Positions 19,221 through 29,554 of a stretch of DNA of 43,982 nucleotides are shown one piece after another (the first letter of the stretch is position 1; each line of letters opens with the position of its first letter). The notes below the pieces were generated by a model. That model did not search any database, was not told the DNA's origin, and saw only the letters and a program-made list of their open reading frames with translations. The position numbers were made by a program, and so were the translations under genes. Source of the DNA: Flavobacteriaceae bacterium (GTDB taxonomy: Bacteria > Bacteroidota > Bacteroidia > Flavobacteriales > Flavobacteriaceae); assembly GCA_018608425.1 (NCBI GenBank), contig JABAZL010000189.1, positions 1 through 43,982 on the forward strand, in the 5' to 3' direction.

Positions 19221-20153
19221 TTGAATAAAGGAATTGTTTATCGTTCAACTGGCAGTTGGTATCTTGTAAAAGATACACTAGGTGATTTTTACTCCTGCCG
19301 TATTAAGGGCAAGTTCCGAATTCAAGGAATCAAGAGTACTAACCCAATTGCAGTGGGTGATCGTGTAGATTTTGATATTATAGAAGAGGAGTCTAAACTA
19401 ATGGGAGTAATCACTGCTATTGATACTAGAGATAATTATATTGTTCGACGATCAGTCAATTTATCGAAGCAGACCCACATCATTGCATCCAATATTGATC
19501 AAGCATTCTTATTAATTACTCTCAATAATCCTCCAACATTTTTTGCATTCATCGATCGATTTTTGATCACAACAGAAGCCTATCATATCCCGGCTGTTTT
19601 ATTATTCAATAAAATGGATACTTACGGAGAAGAAGAAAAAGCGGAAATTCAATGGATGCAAAGTGTTTATGAAGCCATAGGATATACCTGCTATCAAATC
19701 TCTAGTTTTAACGAAGAAGATGTTGCGTTAATCGAGGGCCTTATGCAGAACAAATCATCGATGTTTACAGGTCACAGTGGGGTAGGGAAATCTACTCTAC
19801 TCAATGCAATTTCGCCAGGCTTGAATTTAAAAACTAAGGTAATTTCAGAGCAACATCAACAAGGACAGCATACGACCACTTATGCAGAAATGTTTGATTT
19901 AGAAGGCAATGCCAGAATTATTGATACTCCAGGCATCAAAGGTTTTGGAGTTGTGGATATGGAGCCAGAGGAATTAGGGAATTATTTCCCAGAATTTCTA
20001 AAAGTAAAACATTCCTGTAAATTCAATAATTGTCTTCATTTAGATGAACCTAAATGTGCAGTGAAGGATGGAGTAGATGATGAATCCATTCCAGCTTCTC
20101 GCTATAAAAGTTATGTTCAGCTTTTAGATGATGATACCCCGTATAGAAATTAA
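19221..20153 (+). CDS. rsgA: Ribosome small subunit-dependent GTPase A
   Basis: Circularly permuted GTPase: NKMD, GHSGVGKSTLLNAI, DTPGIKGFG; C-terminal CKFNNCLHLDEPKCAVK zinc motif. TTG start. Confidence 0.96.
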   Translation: MNKGIVYRSTGSWYLVKDTLGDFYSCRIKGKFRIQGIKSTNPIAVGDRVDFDIIEEESKLMGVITAIDTRDNYIVRRSVNLSKQTHIIASNIDQAFLLITLNNPPTFFAFIDRFLITTEAYHIPAVLLFNKMDTYGEEEKAEIQWMQSVYEAIGYTCYQISSFNEEDVALIEGLMQNKSSMFTGHSGVGKSTLLNAISPGLNLKTKVISEQHQQGQHTTTYAEMFDLEGNARIIDTPGIKGFGVVDMEPEELGNYFPEFLKVKHSCKFNNCLHLDEPKCAVKDGVDDESIPASRYKSYVQLLDDDTPYRN

Positions 20154-20174
20154 AGTTCACTTGATACCCTGACC

Positions 20175-20627
20175 ATGCGCGTAGTAATTCAACGAGTAAA
20201 AAATGCACAAGTAGCTATTGAGAACAAAACCGTTGGATCTATTGATCAGGGCTTAGTTGTTTTATTGGGTATTGAAATGGCCGACACCCTCGAGGATGTT
20301 ATTTGGACTGTAAAGAAAATCACGCAACTTCGTATTTTTTCTGACGCAGAGGATGTAATGAACCGTTCTCTTCTCGATGTTGCTGGGGAGCTGTTGTTGA
20401 TTAGTCAGTTTACACTGATGGCGGCAACTAAAAAAGGAAACCGTCCTTCTTATATCCGTGCTGCAAAACACGATCATGCCATTCCAATGTATGAGGCTTT
20501 TATTGCTGAAACTGAAAAGGTGATGGGTAAACCCATTGCAACTGGAGTTTTTGGCGCCGATATGCAAGTTTCACTTTGTAATGACGGTCCTGTAACCCTT
20601 CAATTGGATTCTAAGAATAAAGAGTAG
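20175..20627 (+). CDS. dtd: D-aminoacyl-tRNA deacylase
   Basis: MRVVIQRVKNAQVAI; LLLISQFTLMAATKKGNRPSY; NDGPVTLQLDS. Confidence 0.96.
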   Translation: MRVVIQRVKNAQVAIENKTVGSIDQGLVVLLGIEMADTLEDVIWTVKKITQLRIFSDAEDVMNRSLLDVAGELLLISQFTLMAATKKGNRPSYIRAAKHDHAIPMYEAFIAETEKVMGKPIATGVFGADMQVSLCNDGPVTLQLDSKNKE

Positions 20628-21635
20628 TTAATAGATGTTAACTTCAATTTCTAACGAAATCTTAAAATTAACAAGCACTTTTTCTTGAATCTCTTTTGCC
20701 AAAGTAAGGATTTCAATTCCACTAGCATTCCCATGATTCACTAAAACAAGAGCTTGATGCTCGTGAACTCCAGCAGCACCTCTTTTGATTCCTTTGTAGC
20801 CTAAACGATCGATGATCCATCCAGCTGGGATTTTAACTTCTGAGTCAGATATACGATAATGGGGCATTTCGGGATGCTCCTGTAAAAGGTTTTGAAACTG
20901 AATTTCAGTAACTACTGGATTCTTAAAGAAACTACCACTATTTCCTATTTTTTTAGGATCAGGAAGTTTTCGTTGCCGAATTGCTATTACAGCTTCAGCA
21001 ATGTTCTTTGGAGAAGAAACTTTGCTTCCAAGTTCCTCTTGAATTACTCCATAGTCCGTTTTTAGGATGTGATTTTTTTTTGTCAAACGAAATTGCACGG
21101 CAGTGATGACATGTTTTCCTTTTAAGGCTGTTTTGAAAATAGAATTCCGGTATCCAAAAACCGCTTCCTCAAGGTTGAACCGATGCGGAGTTGCCGTTAT
21201 GGTGTCCAAGGTTGTACAGTTTACAAAACAGTTTTTTAACTCAACTCCATAGGCTCCAATATTCTGTATGGGTGCAGTGCCAATATTTCCTGGAATCAAG
21301 GCTAAATTCTCTAATCCACCATAGCCTTGGTCTAATGTCCATAGAACAAAGTCGTGCCAATTTTCGCCAGCAGAGGCTTCAATAATTACCAGATCATCAT
21401 TCTCTTCAACAATACGAATTCCTTTTAGGTCGACGTGTATACACAATCCACTTAGGTTTTTTGTAAGGAGTAAATTACTTCCACCTCCCAAAATAAACCG
21501 TTGGCTAAAATCTTCATTTAAAAGCGCTGCACGAAGTTCTTCTGTTGTGCTTACGCTAGTGAAGTATTCACAAAAACATTCCACCCCAAAGGTGTTGTAT
21601 GCTTTTAATGATTTGTGTTGTTCGATAGTTTTCAA
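20628..21635 (-). CDS. murB: UDP-N-acetylmuramate dehydrogenase
   Basis: NTFGVE, ILGGGSNLLLT, ALIPGNIGTAPIQNIGAYGVE, GNSGSFFKNP, AGWIID motifs. Confidence 0.96.
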   Translation of the reverse strand: MKTIEQHKSLKAYNTFGVECFCEYFTSVSTTEELRAALLNEDFSQRFILGGGSNLLLTKNLSGLCIHVDLKGIRIVEENDDLVIIEASAGENWHDFVLWTLDQGYGGLENLALIPGNIGTAPIQNIGAYGVELKNCFVNCTTLDTITATPHRFNLEEAVFGYRNSIFKTALKGKHVITAVQFRLTKKNHILKTDYGVIQEELGSKVSSPKNIAEAVIAIRQRKLPDPKKIGNSGSFFKNPVVTEIQFQNLLQEHPEMPHYRISDSEVKIPAGWIIDRLGYKGIKRGAAGVHEHQALVLVNHGNASGIEILTLAKEIQEKVLVNFKISLEIEVNIY

Positions 21636-21672
21636 GCCTTATTTTAAGTAACTACAAGATAGAGAACTCAAA

Positions 21673-22878
21673 TCAATTGGAATAGGCTTGAAGCGCTTTT
21701 TCTAAGATTGATGCCGAGCGTAATAAATCTTTTTCATTGAGAACAAAGCCAATCCGAATTTGTTTTTTCCCATAACCAGGTGTAGAATAAAAACCTGCTG
21801 CAGGCGCAAACATTACCGTTTCGTTTTCATCGCTGAAATCGGTTAGTAGCCATTTAGAAAAAACCTCTGCGTCATCAACCGGTAATTCTACAATACAATA
21901 AAAAGCTCCTCTTGGATCGGATACTTTTACTCCGTCAATTTGTTCAAGAGCTGTCATTAAGATGTTCTTGCGCGCAGTGTATTCTTTTTTAACCGCTAAT
22001 AAATAACTCGCATCTGAATTGATTGCAGCCTCACTAGCTAGGAGGGAGTAGGTTGCAGGAGACAAACGTACGTGTGCAAATTTGAGAGCTGTTGCGATTA
22101 AGGCTTTATTTTTTGAAACAATACATCCTATTCGCGCACCACAAAGGCTGTAACGTTTAGAAACGGAATCGATCATTATGGCGTGATCTTTGAGCCTTTC
22201 TGATTGTAAAACAGAATAAAATTCGGTAACATCATCATGAATAAATTCACGATATACTTCATCAGCAATTAAAAAGATGTTGTGTTTGAGAGCGAGCTCA
22301 CCAAGGGCTTCAACTTCCTCTTGTTTATATAAATATCCAGTTGGGTTACATGGATTACAAATTAAAATTGCTTTAGTTTTAGTTGTGATTTTTGCTTCAA
22401 TTGATGCAATAGAAGGGAGACGAAATTGCTCTTCAAAAAGCGAGTGTACTGGGACTACTTTAATGTTTGAAGCAGCTGCAAACCCATTGTAGTTTGCATA
22501 AAAAGGTTCTGGAATTATAACCTCATCATCAACATCGCAAATACAGCTAAGCGTAAAAGAAATTGCTTCGCTGGCTCCAGCTGTAACGATGATATCCTGA
22601 GGATTAACATCGATTTTGTTTTTTGAGTAATAAGAACACAAAGACTGTCTAAAACCTAAAGTCCCTTCTGAAGGCCCATAAGCAAGTAAGTCTAGTTCAC
22701 TTTTTTGTACTGCATCAATAGCTTCTTTGGGTGATGCTACATCGGGTTGACCAATATTAAGGTGAAATACATGTGTACCCCGAGCCTTGGCTTGTACTGC
22801 AAATTGGACAAGTTTTCTTATTGGCGATTCTGGAAGATCTTTTCCTTTTCGGGATAAAGTTGGTGTTGTTGATTGCAT
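21673..22878 (-). CDS. PLP-dependent class I/II aminotransferase
   Basis: LNIGQPDVASP, CNPCNPTGYLY, DSVSKRYSLCGARIG; start moved to MQSTTPTLSRKG. Confidence 0.9.
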   Translation of the reverse strand: MQSTTPTLSRKGKDLPESPIRKLVQFAVQAKARGTHVFHLNIGQPDVASPKEAIDAVQKSELDLLAYGPSEGTLGFRQSLCSYYSKNKIDVNPQDIIVTAGASEAISFTLSCICDVDDEVIIPEPFYANYNGFAAASNIKVVPVHSLFEEQFRLPSIASIEAKITTKTKAILICNPCNPTGYLYKQEEVEALGELALKHNIFLIADEVYREFIHDDVTEFYSVLQSERLKDHAIMIDSVSKRYSLCGARIGCIVSKNKALIATALKFAHVRLSPATYSLLASEAAINSDASYLLAVKKEYTARKNILMTALEQIDGVKVSDPRGAFYCIVELPVDDAEVFSKWLLTDFSDENETVMFAPAAGFYSTPGYGKKQIRIGFVLNEKDLLRSASILEKALQAYSN

Positions 22879-23016
22879 ACACAAATATCGAAAAAAAAAC
22901 AAGGTTCTAATTGTTTGGAATGTTTTTTGTTAACTTTAATGTGTATTCTTTTTGTTTTGTATTTCATTAGTGCTAAAACATTGAAATTCAATAGATAAAC
23001 TTTAATTGCCACCCCC

Positions 23017-24351
23017 ATGAAGCAATCCCTAGTTTTTATACTCCCGTTATTTCTACTCTTTGGTATTATTCAAACTCATGCGCAATCTGATTTTCTATTT
23101 TCTGATGGAAGTAACAAACGCACTTTTTCTTTTGAATCCGTAAATAATTTGATTGTTGTTCCTGTAAAAATCAATGGAGTTACTTTCAGTTTTATTCTAG
23201 ACTCTGGAGTGAATAGGACCATTTTATTCAATAATGATTTAATTTCTGAACTTCAACTTAAGAATAAAACGAGCATCAATTTACGCGGTTTCTCAAATTC
23301 TGAATCAATAAAAGCTTTTAAAGTAGAAGCCAGTCTTCTTGAAATTGACCGCTTGAAAAGTTTTAACCATGAAATTTTATTGCTGGAAGAAGAAAATTTA
23401 AGTTTTAGCCAGCGTATGTGAACTCAGATTGATGGAATTCTAGGAGCTTCGCTTTTTAAGGACTACAAAATTACTGTGAACTACAATACAGAACGCTTGC
23501 GAATAGAGCGATCAGAAGAAAAAACAATTTCTTGCAGAAAATGTAGTGTTCTTCCCATTCGTTTTAGAAATAGTAAACCACTAGTTCGTGGGAGCGTCAC
23601 TCAAGAAAATGGAACAACAATTCAAGGCGACTTCCTGATTGATAGAGGTTCTAGTGATGCGCTTTGGCTTTTCGATCAGCATGATAAAATAGAAAAACCT
23701 GCTTCTTTTTTTCCAGACTTTTTAGGGATTGGTATCAATGGAGATGTATTTGGAGACCGGAGTAAAATTAAATCATTTCGTTTAGGAAACTTCAAGTTGA
23801 ATCAGGTAAAAGCTGCTTTTCCAGACAGTTTAGGCTCCTATAAAGTGTTGGTCGATTCAAACAGAATTGGCAGTATTGGCGGAGAGCTTCTGAAGCGCTT
23901 CAAAGTGACTTTTGATTACCCAAATAAGCAAGTTGTTTTTAAAAAGACTTCCAAAACATTCGATAAGTTTTACTATAATTTAAGCGGTATTGAACTGCAA
24001 TATAAAGGTGAAAGTTTAGTGAAAGAAAAGGTTTCTAGCTTTCAATCAAGAGATGTATCTGAAAATGAGAGTCAAAACAGAGGAATCAAGATTTATTTGT
24101 CCCAGCTATATCGGTTGCGATTTAGACCCATTATTGAAATTGCAAATCTTCGAGTGAATTCACCAGCAGCATTAGCTGGACTGAAAGAGGGGGATATTAT
24201 AACGGAAGTGAATGGAAAAAGAGTTGGTGATATTGATTTACAAGGGATAATGCATCAGTTTCAGAAAAAACCCGGTGCAAAAATAAAATTGAGAATAGTG
24301 CGGGCAGGCGTAAAATTCAATTACAAATTTATTCTTAAAGCAGTTCTATGA
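23017..24351 (+). pseudogene. Secreted retropepsin-like aspartyl protease with C-terminal PDZ domain, interrupted by an in-frame TGA at 23419-23421
   Basis: ORFs 23017-23421 and 23476-24351 are in the same frame with a single TGA between them. Signal peptide + FILDSGVNRTILF in the first half; IDGILGASLFKDYKITVNY, LIDRGSSDALWLF and a PDZ domain (SPAALAGLKEGDIITEVNGKRVGDI) in the second. Confidence 0.75.
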
Positions 24352-24735
24352 AGAGGGTTGAACTGTTCCTTTTATCTTTAGGGAAACAATTGGTGTTTCT
24401 ACAGCATTGGAATTTACGGTGATTGTTTTGCGAATTGGTCCCACTCGATTGGTGTCGTATTTAACTTGAATTTCACCTGCCTCTCCTGGAGCTATTGGTG
24501 CTTCTGGTTTTTTAGGAATAGTACATCCACAAGAAGAATATACTTTGGTTATTTCTAAGGGCATATCTCCCGAATTGATAAATGTAAATATGCGAATCCC
24601 ATCGCTCCCCTTAATGATTTCTCCATAGTCCACTACATTAGACTTGAACTCTATTTTTGGACCTGCTGTTTGTGAAAATCCATTGAAACTGAATGCAAGA
24701 AATAAACTGAAAATGGTTATTATATTTTTCATCAT
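24346..24735 (-). CDS. DUF1573 domain-containing secreted protein
   Basis: Signal peptide; VDYGEIIKGSDGIRIFTFINSGDMPLEITKVYSSCGCTIPKKPEAPIAPGEAGEIQVKYDT is typical DUF1573. Confidence 0.92.
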   Translation of the reverse strand: MMKNIITIFSLFLAFSFNGFSQTAGPKIEFKSNVVDYGEIIKGSDGIRIFTFINSGDMPLEITKVYSSCGCTIPKKPEAPIAPGEAGEIQVKYDTNRVGPIRKTITVNSNAVETPIVSLKIKGTVQPSS

Positions 24736-24809
24736 CTAAGAATTAGTTAATCTAATATACATAATTTTACTTTACTTGATAAAAGCAACACAAAAGTCAA
24801 CAGTTTCCT

Positions 24810-24839
24810 TTTGTAATCCCTTTAAGAAAATTACTTTTG
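24810..24839 (+). promoter_or_regulatory. Bacteroidetes-type promoter for valS (TTTG-N18-TACTTTTG)
   Basis: TTTG at 24810-24813 and TACTTTTG at 24832-24839, 27 nt upstream of the inferred valS ATG. Confidence 0.65.
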
Positions 24840-24866
24840 TTATTTATAACAAAAACCAGACCATTT

Positions 24867-27497
24867 ATGTCGATTTCCTCAAAATTTGAAGCCTCAACTG
24901 TCGAACAGAAATGGTATGACTATTGGCTTACTAATAAATATTTTGCTTCTAAACCAGACGATCGTCCAGCATATTCGATTGTAATTCCACCACCAAACGT
25001 GACAGGAATTCTTCATATGGGCCATATGTTGAATGTATCTTTACAAGATATTTTAATTCGTAGAGCTAGAATGCAAGGGTTTAATGCTTGTTGGGTTCCT
25101 GGAACGGATCACGCTTCAATTGCAACCGAAGCCAAAGTAGTAGCACGCCTCAAAGAACAAGGGATTGATAAAAACGATTTAACTCGAGAAGAGTTTTTGG
25201 GTCATGCTTGGGATTGGACTGAAGAATATGGTGGACTAATTTTAAAGCAATTACAAAAACTAGGCGCCTCATGCGATTGGGATAGAACCAAATTCACATT
25301 AGATGACGATATGTCAGCGTCTGTAATTCAAGTTTTTGTTGACTTATTTAACAAAGGTTTGGTGTATCGAGGATATCGAATGGTAAACTGGGATCCAGAA
25401 GCGCAAACAACTTTGTCTGATGAAGAAGTTATTTATGAAGAGAAACCTGGTTTTTTATATCATATAGCCTACGAAGTTGAAGGAGAAACGAAGCCGCTTA
25501 TTATTGCAACTACACGTCCAGAAACAATTTTTGGTGATACTGCTATTTGTATTCACCCAGAAGATGAACGTTTTCAACATTTAAAAGGAAAGAAAGTAAA
25601 AGTACCTGTAGCCAATCGCTGGATACCCATTGTTCTAGATGACTACGTCGATATGGAATTTGGTACGGGTTGCTTAAAAGTTACACCGGCACATGATATT
25701 AACGATAAGGCTATTGGCGAAAGACACAATTTAGATGTTATTGACATCTTCAATGCTGATGCTACGCTTAACACTCATGGACTTCATTATGAGTCACAAG
25801 ATCGCTTTGTAGTTCGTAAAGCCATTGCCAAAGAATTGGAAGACTTAAACGTATTAGTTAAGAAAGAAGATTATGCGCATAAGGTTGGAACTTCTGAACG
25901 TACAAAGGCTGTAATTGAACCGCGCTTGTCGGATCAGTGGTTTTTGAAGATGGAACAGTTAGCTGAACCTGCAATCAAAGCTGTTCTTGAATCGGAAGAA
26001 GTTGCATTGGTTCCTGCAAAATTTAAGAATACCTATCGTCACTGGATGGAGAATATCCGTGACTGGAATATTTCTCGTCAGTTGTGGTGGGGTCAACAAA
26101 TACCAGCTTACTATTACAGCAATAATCCAGAAGATTTTGTTGTTGCAACTACACCAGAACAAGCTCTTGAGTTAGCGCAAACCAAATCAGCTAATCCTGA
26201 TTTAAAAGCAAGTGATCTTCGTCAAGATAACGACGTATTAGATACTTGGTTCTCTTCTTGGTTGTGGCCAATTTCTGTTTTTGATGGTATTAAAAATCCA
26301 GATAACGAGGAAATAAATTATTACTATCCTACTAGAGACCTAGTAACAGGTCCCGATATTTTGTTTTTCTGGGTTGCACGAATGATTATTTCGGGATACG
26401 AATATAGAAATGAAAAGCCTTTTTCAAAAGTATATCTAACCGGCCTTGTACGTGATAAGCAAGGACGAAAAATGTCCAAGCAATTAGGAAATTCTCCAGA
26501 CGCCTTAAAACTAATCGAAGATTTTGGTGCTGATGCTGTTCGAGTAGGACTTATGTTGAGTTCTGCCGCCGGAAACGATTTGTTATTCGATGAAAGTCTA
26601 TGCCAACAAGGGAAGAATTTTTCTAATAAAATATGGAACGCTTACCGCTTGATTGAAGGTTGGGAAGTTGACGAAAACAGAAACCAATCGGTTGTAAGTA
26701 AAGAAGCCTTGCATTGGTATGCTCAAAAATTCCAGCAGTCGTTAGAGTTGATCAACGACCATTTTGATAAATACCGTATTTCTGATGCTATGATGACATC
26801 TTACAAGCTAATCTGGGATGATTTTTGCTCTTGGCTGCTAGAAGCAATTAAGCCAGCTTATGGAGATCCTATCGATGGGCAAACGTACCGAGAGGTCCGT
26901 GTTTTATTTGAAGAAAACTTAAAACTACTTCACCCGTTCATGCCTTTTCTTACTGAAGAATTGTGGCAAGATATGGAAACACGTTCTGTCGAAGAAGCAT
27001 TAATCGTAATTACGTGGCCAGAGGTTCAGACTTATGACGAAAAACTCATTAATCGTTTTGAAGAAGCTACTGGAGTAATTGGAGGAATTCGAAACTTCAG
27101 AAAAGAAAAAGAACTTGGATTCAAAGAAACTCTTGCTCTTCAGGTAATCGGTTCTACCGAAGCTATTCCCTTTGAATCGTTGGTTCATAAAATGGGACAA
27201 TTGAGTAGTGTGTCTTATGAAGAAACTATATCGGAACAAACTGGAGGTGCATTTCGTGCCAATGGTTTGGAATTCTTTATCCCACTTGAAGGGAAGATTG
27301 ATGTAGAAAAAGAACGCCTCAAATTACAAGAAGAACTGAAATATGCAAACGGTTTCTTGACGTCGGTTCAGAAGAAACTAGCGAATGAGCGTTTCGTTTC
27401 AAACGCGCCTGAACAAGTTTTGGCGAATGAACGAAAGAAGGAAGCAGATGCTTTAGAGAAAATTGAGGTAATAGAAAAAAGTTTGGCAGCTCTTTAA
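24867..27497 (+). CDS. valS: Valyl-tRNA synthetase
   Basis: PPPNVTGILHMGHMLN (HIGH), GRKMSKQLGNSPD (KMSKS), C-terminal coiled coil. Start moved to MSISSKFEAS, downstream of the promoter. Confidence 0.97.
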   Translation: MSISSKFEASTVEQKWYDYWLTNKYFASKPDDRPAYSIVIPPPNVTGILHMGHMLNVSLQDILIRRARMQGFNACWVPGTDHASIATEAKVVARLKEQGIDKNDLTREEFLGHAWDWTEEYGGLILKQLQKLGASCDWDRTKFTLDDDMSASVIQVFVDLFNKGLVYRGYRMVNWDPEAQTTLSDEEVIYEEKPGFLYHIAYEVEGETKPLIIATTRPETIFGDTAICIHPEDERFQHLKGKKVKVPVANRWIPIVLDDYVDMEFGTGCLKVTPAHDINDKAIGERHNLDVIDIFNADATLNTHGLHYESQDRFVVRKAIAKELEDLNVLVKKEDYAHKVGTSERTKAVIEPRLSDQWFLKMEQLAEPAIKAVLESEEVALVPAKFKNTYRHWMENIRDWNISRQLWWGQQIPAYYYSNNPEDFVVATTPEQALELAQTKSANPDLKASDLRQDNDVLDTWFSSWLWPISVFDGIKNPDNEEINYYYPTRDLVTGPDILFFWVARMIISGYEYRNEKPFSKVYLTGLVRDKQGRKMSKQLGNSPDALKLIEDFGADAVRVGLMLSSAAGNDLLFDESLCQQGKNFSNKIWNAYRLIEGWEVDENRNQSVVSKEALHWYAQKFQQSLELINDHFDKYRISDAMMTSYKLIWDDFCSWLLEAIKPAYGDPIDGQTYREVRVLFEENLKLLHPFMPFLTEELWQDMETRSVEEALIVITWPEVQTYDEKLINRFEEATGVIGGIRNFRKEKELGFKETLALQVIGSTEAIPFESLVHKMGQLSSVSYEETISEQTGGAFRANGLEFFIPLEGKIDVEKERLKLQEELKYANGFLTSVQKKLANERFVSNAPEQVLANERKKEADALEKIEVIEKSLAAL

Positions 27498-27504
27498 AGA
27501 ACTG

Positions 27505-28155
27505 TTATTTTTTTGCAACTACATCGACACCACCTTTTACTATTTGGTTTAGTTCGACATTGATATTGGTTCCAAGCGGGAAATAAAGATCGACTCGTGA
27601 ACCAAATTTGATGAATCCAGCATCGGTTCCTTGAATTACATCTTGACTTTCCTGTGCGTAATTTACAATTCTGCGGGCTAGAGCACCAGCAATTTGACGA
27701 TATAAGATCGCACCAAATGATTTATTTTCTAATACGATGGTTGTCCGTTCGTTTTCTTCAGATGCTTTTGGATGCCATGCCACAAGATATTTTCCTGGAT
27801 GGTACTTACTGAACAAAACTTTACCACTCATTGCATAACGAGTAACATGAACGTTTATTGGTGACATGAAAATTGAAACCATCAGACGTTGGTCTTTAAA
27901 ATATTCTTTTTCAAATACCTCTTCAATAACCACAACCTTCCCATCCACTGGAGCAATTACATGATCTGCATTGATTGGGGTATCTCTTTTAGGGTTTCTA
28001 AAGAACTGTAACACGATAATTAGTAGACCCAAGGCAAGACCCTGAAGTCCCCATTTAAGCCAAATAATATCGATAAAAAAGTCTGCTCCAAGAGCAATCC
28101 CGGCAGTAAATAAAAATGTAAAAATTATAATAAAGAAACCTTCTTTGTGGAACAT
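27505..28155 (-). CDS. psd: Phosphatidylserine decarboxylase family protein
   Basis: IAPVDGKVVVIEE, SIFMSPINVHVTRYAMSG, DAGFIKFGSRVDLYFP (self-cleavage GS). Confidence 0.93.
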   Translation of the reverse strand: MFHKEGFFIIIFTFLFTAGIALGADFFIDIIWLKWGLQGLALGLLIIVLQFFRNPKRDTPINADHVIAPVDGKVVVIEEVFEKEYFKDQRLMVSIFMSPINVHVTRYAMSGKVLFSKYHPGKYLVAWHPKASEENERTTIVLENKSFGAILYRQIAGALARRIVNYAQESQDVIQGTDAGFIKFGSRVDLYFPLGTNINVELNQIVKGGVDVVAKK

Positions 28156-28156
28156 T

Positions 28157-28948
28157 TTAAATGAGTTTTAATAATAAATAATAAAAGGGTGCTACAAAAA
28201 TCACACTATCCATACGGTCATAAAAACCGCCGTGACCGGGAATTAAACTTCCACTGTCTTTAACTTTTGCAATCCGTTTGAAATACGATTGAATAAAGTC
28301 GCCTAAAGTTGCAAGAACAGGGATCATTACAGCAAACAAAATCCATAGGTTGTTGTCAAAAATATGCAAACGACCCTCTATGAAGTAGGTAATAATTATA
28401 GTGGCTAGCATCCCACCAAAAAAACCTTCCCACGATTTTTTTGGAGATATAGCGGGTAGTAATTTGTGCTTCCCAAATTTTGACCCAAATAAATAGGCAA
28501 AAGAGTTGTTGGCCCAAATTGAAATATAGAGTAAGGCGAGTATCCATGGTTCATAGTTTAAACCTTCAAAAGCTGTTCGCGTGATGAAATAGGATGATAA
28601 AACGATATATCCAACGCTTAATATAAATTGAACAGGATAGCTGTATTTTATTTTTTTCGATATGAACAACATACCAATCAAAATCAAATTGATGGCAAGG
28701 GCAATATGAACTAAAATCCCTTCTGTGAATGCACTAACAAACCCAAGAGTTGCATAAACCGAAAGTAAAACAAGTGTGAGTATTGGAACGAAACTTTTGA
28801 AGTGAACAAGACGCTGAAATTCCCAAAGTGCAAGGCCTGAAAAAAGGAGTACAACTCCAGTTATGACATAGTGCGATAAAAAGATAGCGGCCATTAAAAC
28901 TCCAGCGTAGAGTCCTCCTGATAATGCGCGAATTTGAATATCTTTCAT
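28157..28948 (-). CDS. cdsA: Phosphatidate cytidylyltransferase
   Basis: Multi-TM; SPKKSWEGFFGG and KVKDSGSLIPGHGGFYDRMDS CDP-diglyceride synthetase signature. Confidence 0.95.
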   Translation of the reverse strand: MKDIQIRALSGGLYAGVLMAAIFLSHYVITGVVLLFSGLALWEFQRLVHFKSFVPILTLVLLSVYATLGFVSAFTEGILVHIALAINLILIGMLFISKKIKYSYPVQFILSVGYIVLSSYFITRTAFEGLNYEPWILALLYISIWANNSFAYLFGSKFGKHKLLPAISPKKSWEGFFGGMLATIIITYFIEGRLHIFDNNLWILFAVMIPVLATLGDFIQSYFKRIAKVKDSGSLIPGHGGFYDRMDSVIFVAPFYYLLLKLI

Positions 28949-29542
28949 TTAAGAATCTTCTTGAACGAGTAAATATAGGTTTTTTGTACTACTTCCATAA
29001 GAAAGGAAATCATCTTCCTTATTTGCATCAAAAGTATTGAGTGTAGTGATATTCGAGGGCAGGTCATCCTTGTATCGTGTATTGATCATTGTCATAGCTT
29101 CACTAACGTCTTCTACAAACTGAGCAGCACTTGCTAGTATAATTAGATTTTCAGGAAGTTCATCGAGCTTCAGGTTTTGTATCTGGTGGCTGCAAACTAG
29201 AATGGATCCTTTGTTTGCAATCAAATATTCACAACCTAATAACTGAGCAGTAGCCTTTTTGTTTTTTGAAACTTCAGAATTTACAGGAATGTTAAAAAAG
29301 CTATTCAAACTTTTTGAATCACTCTTTAGGTCCGCACTGCCCCAGCCGTTCTCAGCTAGTATTTGATGAAAATAGTTTCGGGTTTGTTCTACATTTTCAC
29401 TGAAAATAAATTTCCCTCCTTTTTCGGTAAATACCCGAGCAAAATGAAGTTCTTTAGGATCTTTTTTTGAAGCTAAGTACGGACTTGTGTCAGCTTTTTG
29501 CTCCTTTTTTTTTGATCCAAAAATATCACTAAAGAACCCCAC
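28949..29542 (-). CDS. LUD domain-containing protein (LutC/YkgG-like)
   Basis: GCEYLIANKGSILVCSHQIQNLKLDELPENLIILASAAQFVEDVSEAM resembles the LUD domain. Confidence 0.75.
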   Translation of the reverse strand: MGFFSDIFGSKKKEQKADTSPYLASKKDPKELHFARVFTEKGGKFIFSENVEQTRNYFHQILAENGWGSADLKSDSKSLNSFFNIPVNSEVSKNKKATAQLLGCEYLIANKGSILVCSHQIQNLKLDELPENLIILASAAQFVEDVSEAMTMINTRYKDDLPSNITTLNTFDANKEDDFLSYGSSTKNLYLLVQEDS

Positions 29543-29554
29543 AGGAAATTATGT

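Noticed and set aside
23419-23421. Selenocysteine insertion at the in-frame TGA
   Set aside because: No convincing SECIS-like hairpin follows the codon, aspartyl proteases are not known selenoproteins, and the position expects Gly rather than Cys/Sec.
23419-23421. Genome-wide reassignment of TGA to a sense codon
   Set aside because: TGA works as a normal stop elsewhere in the window, e.g. the aminotransferase stop at 1235-1237 overlapping the tyrA ATG, and the protease's own end at 24349-24351.
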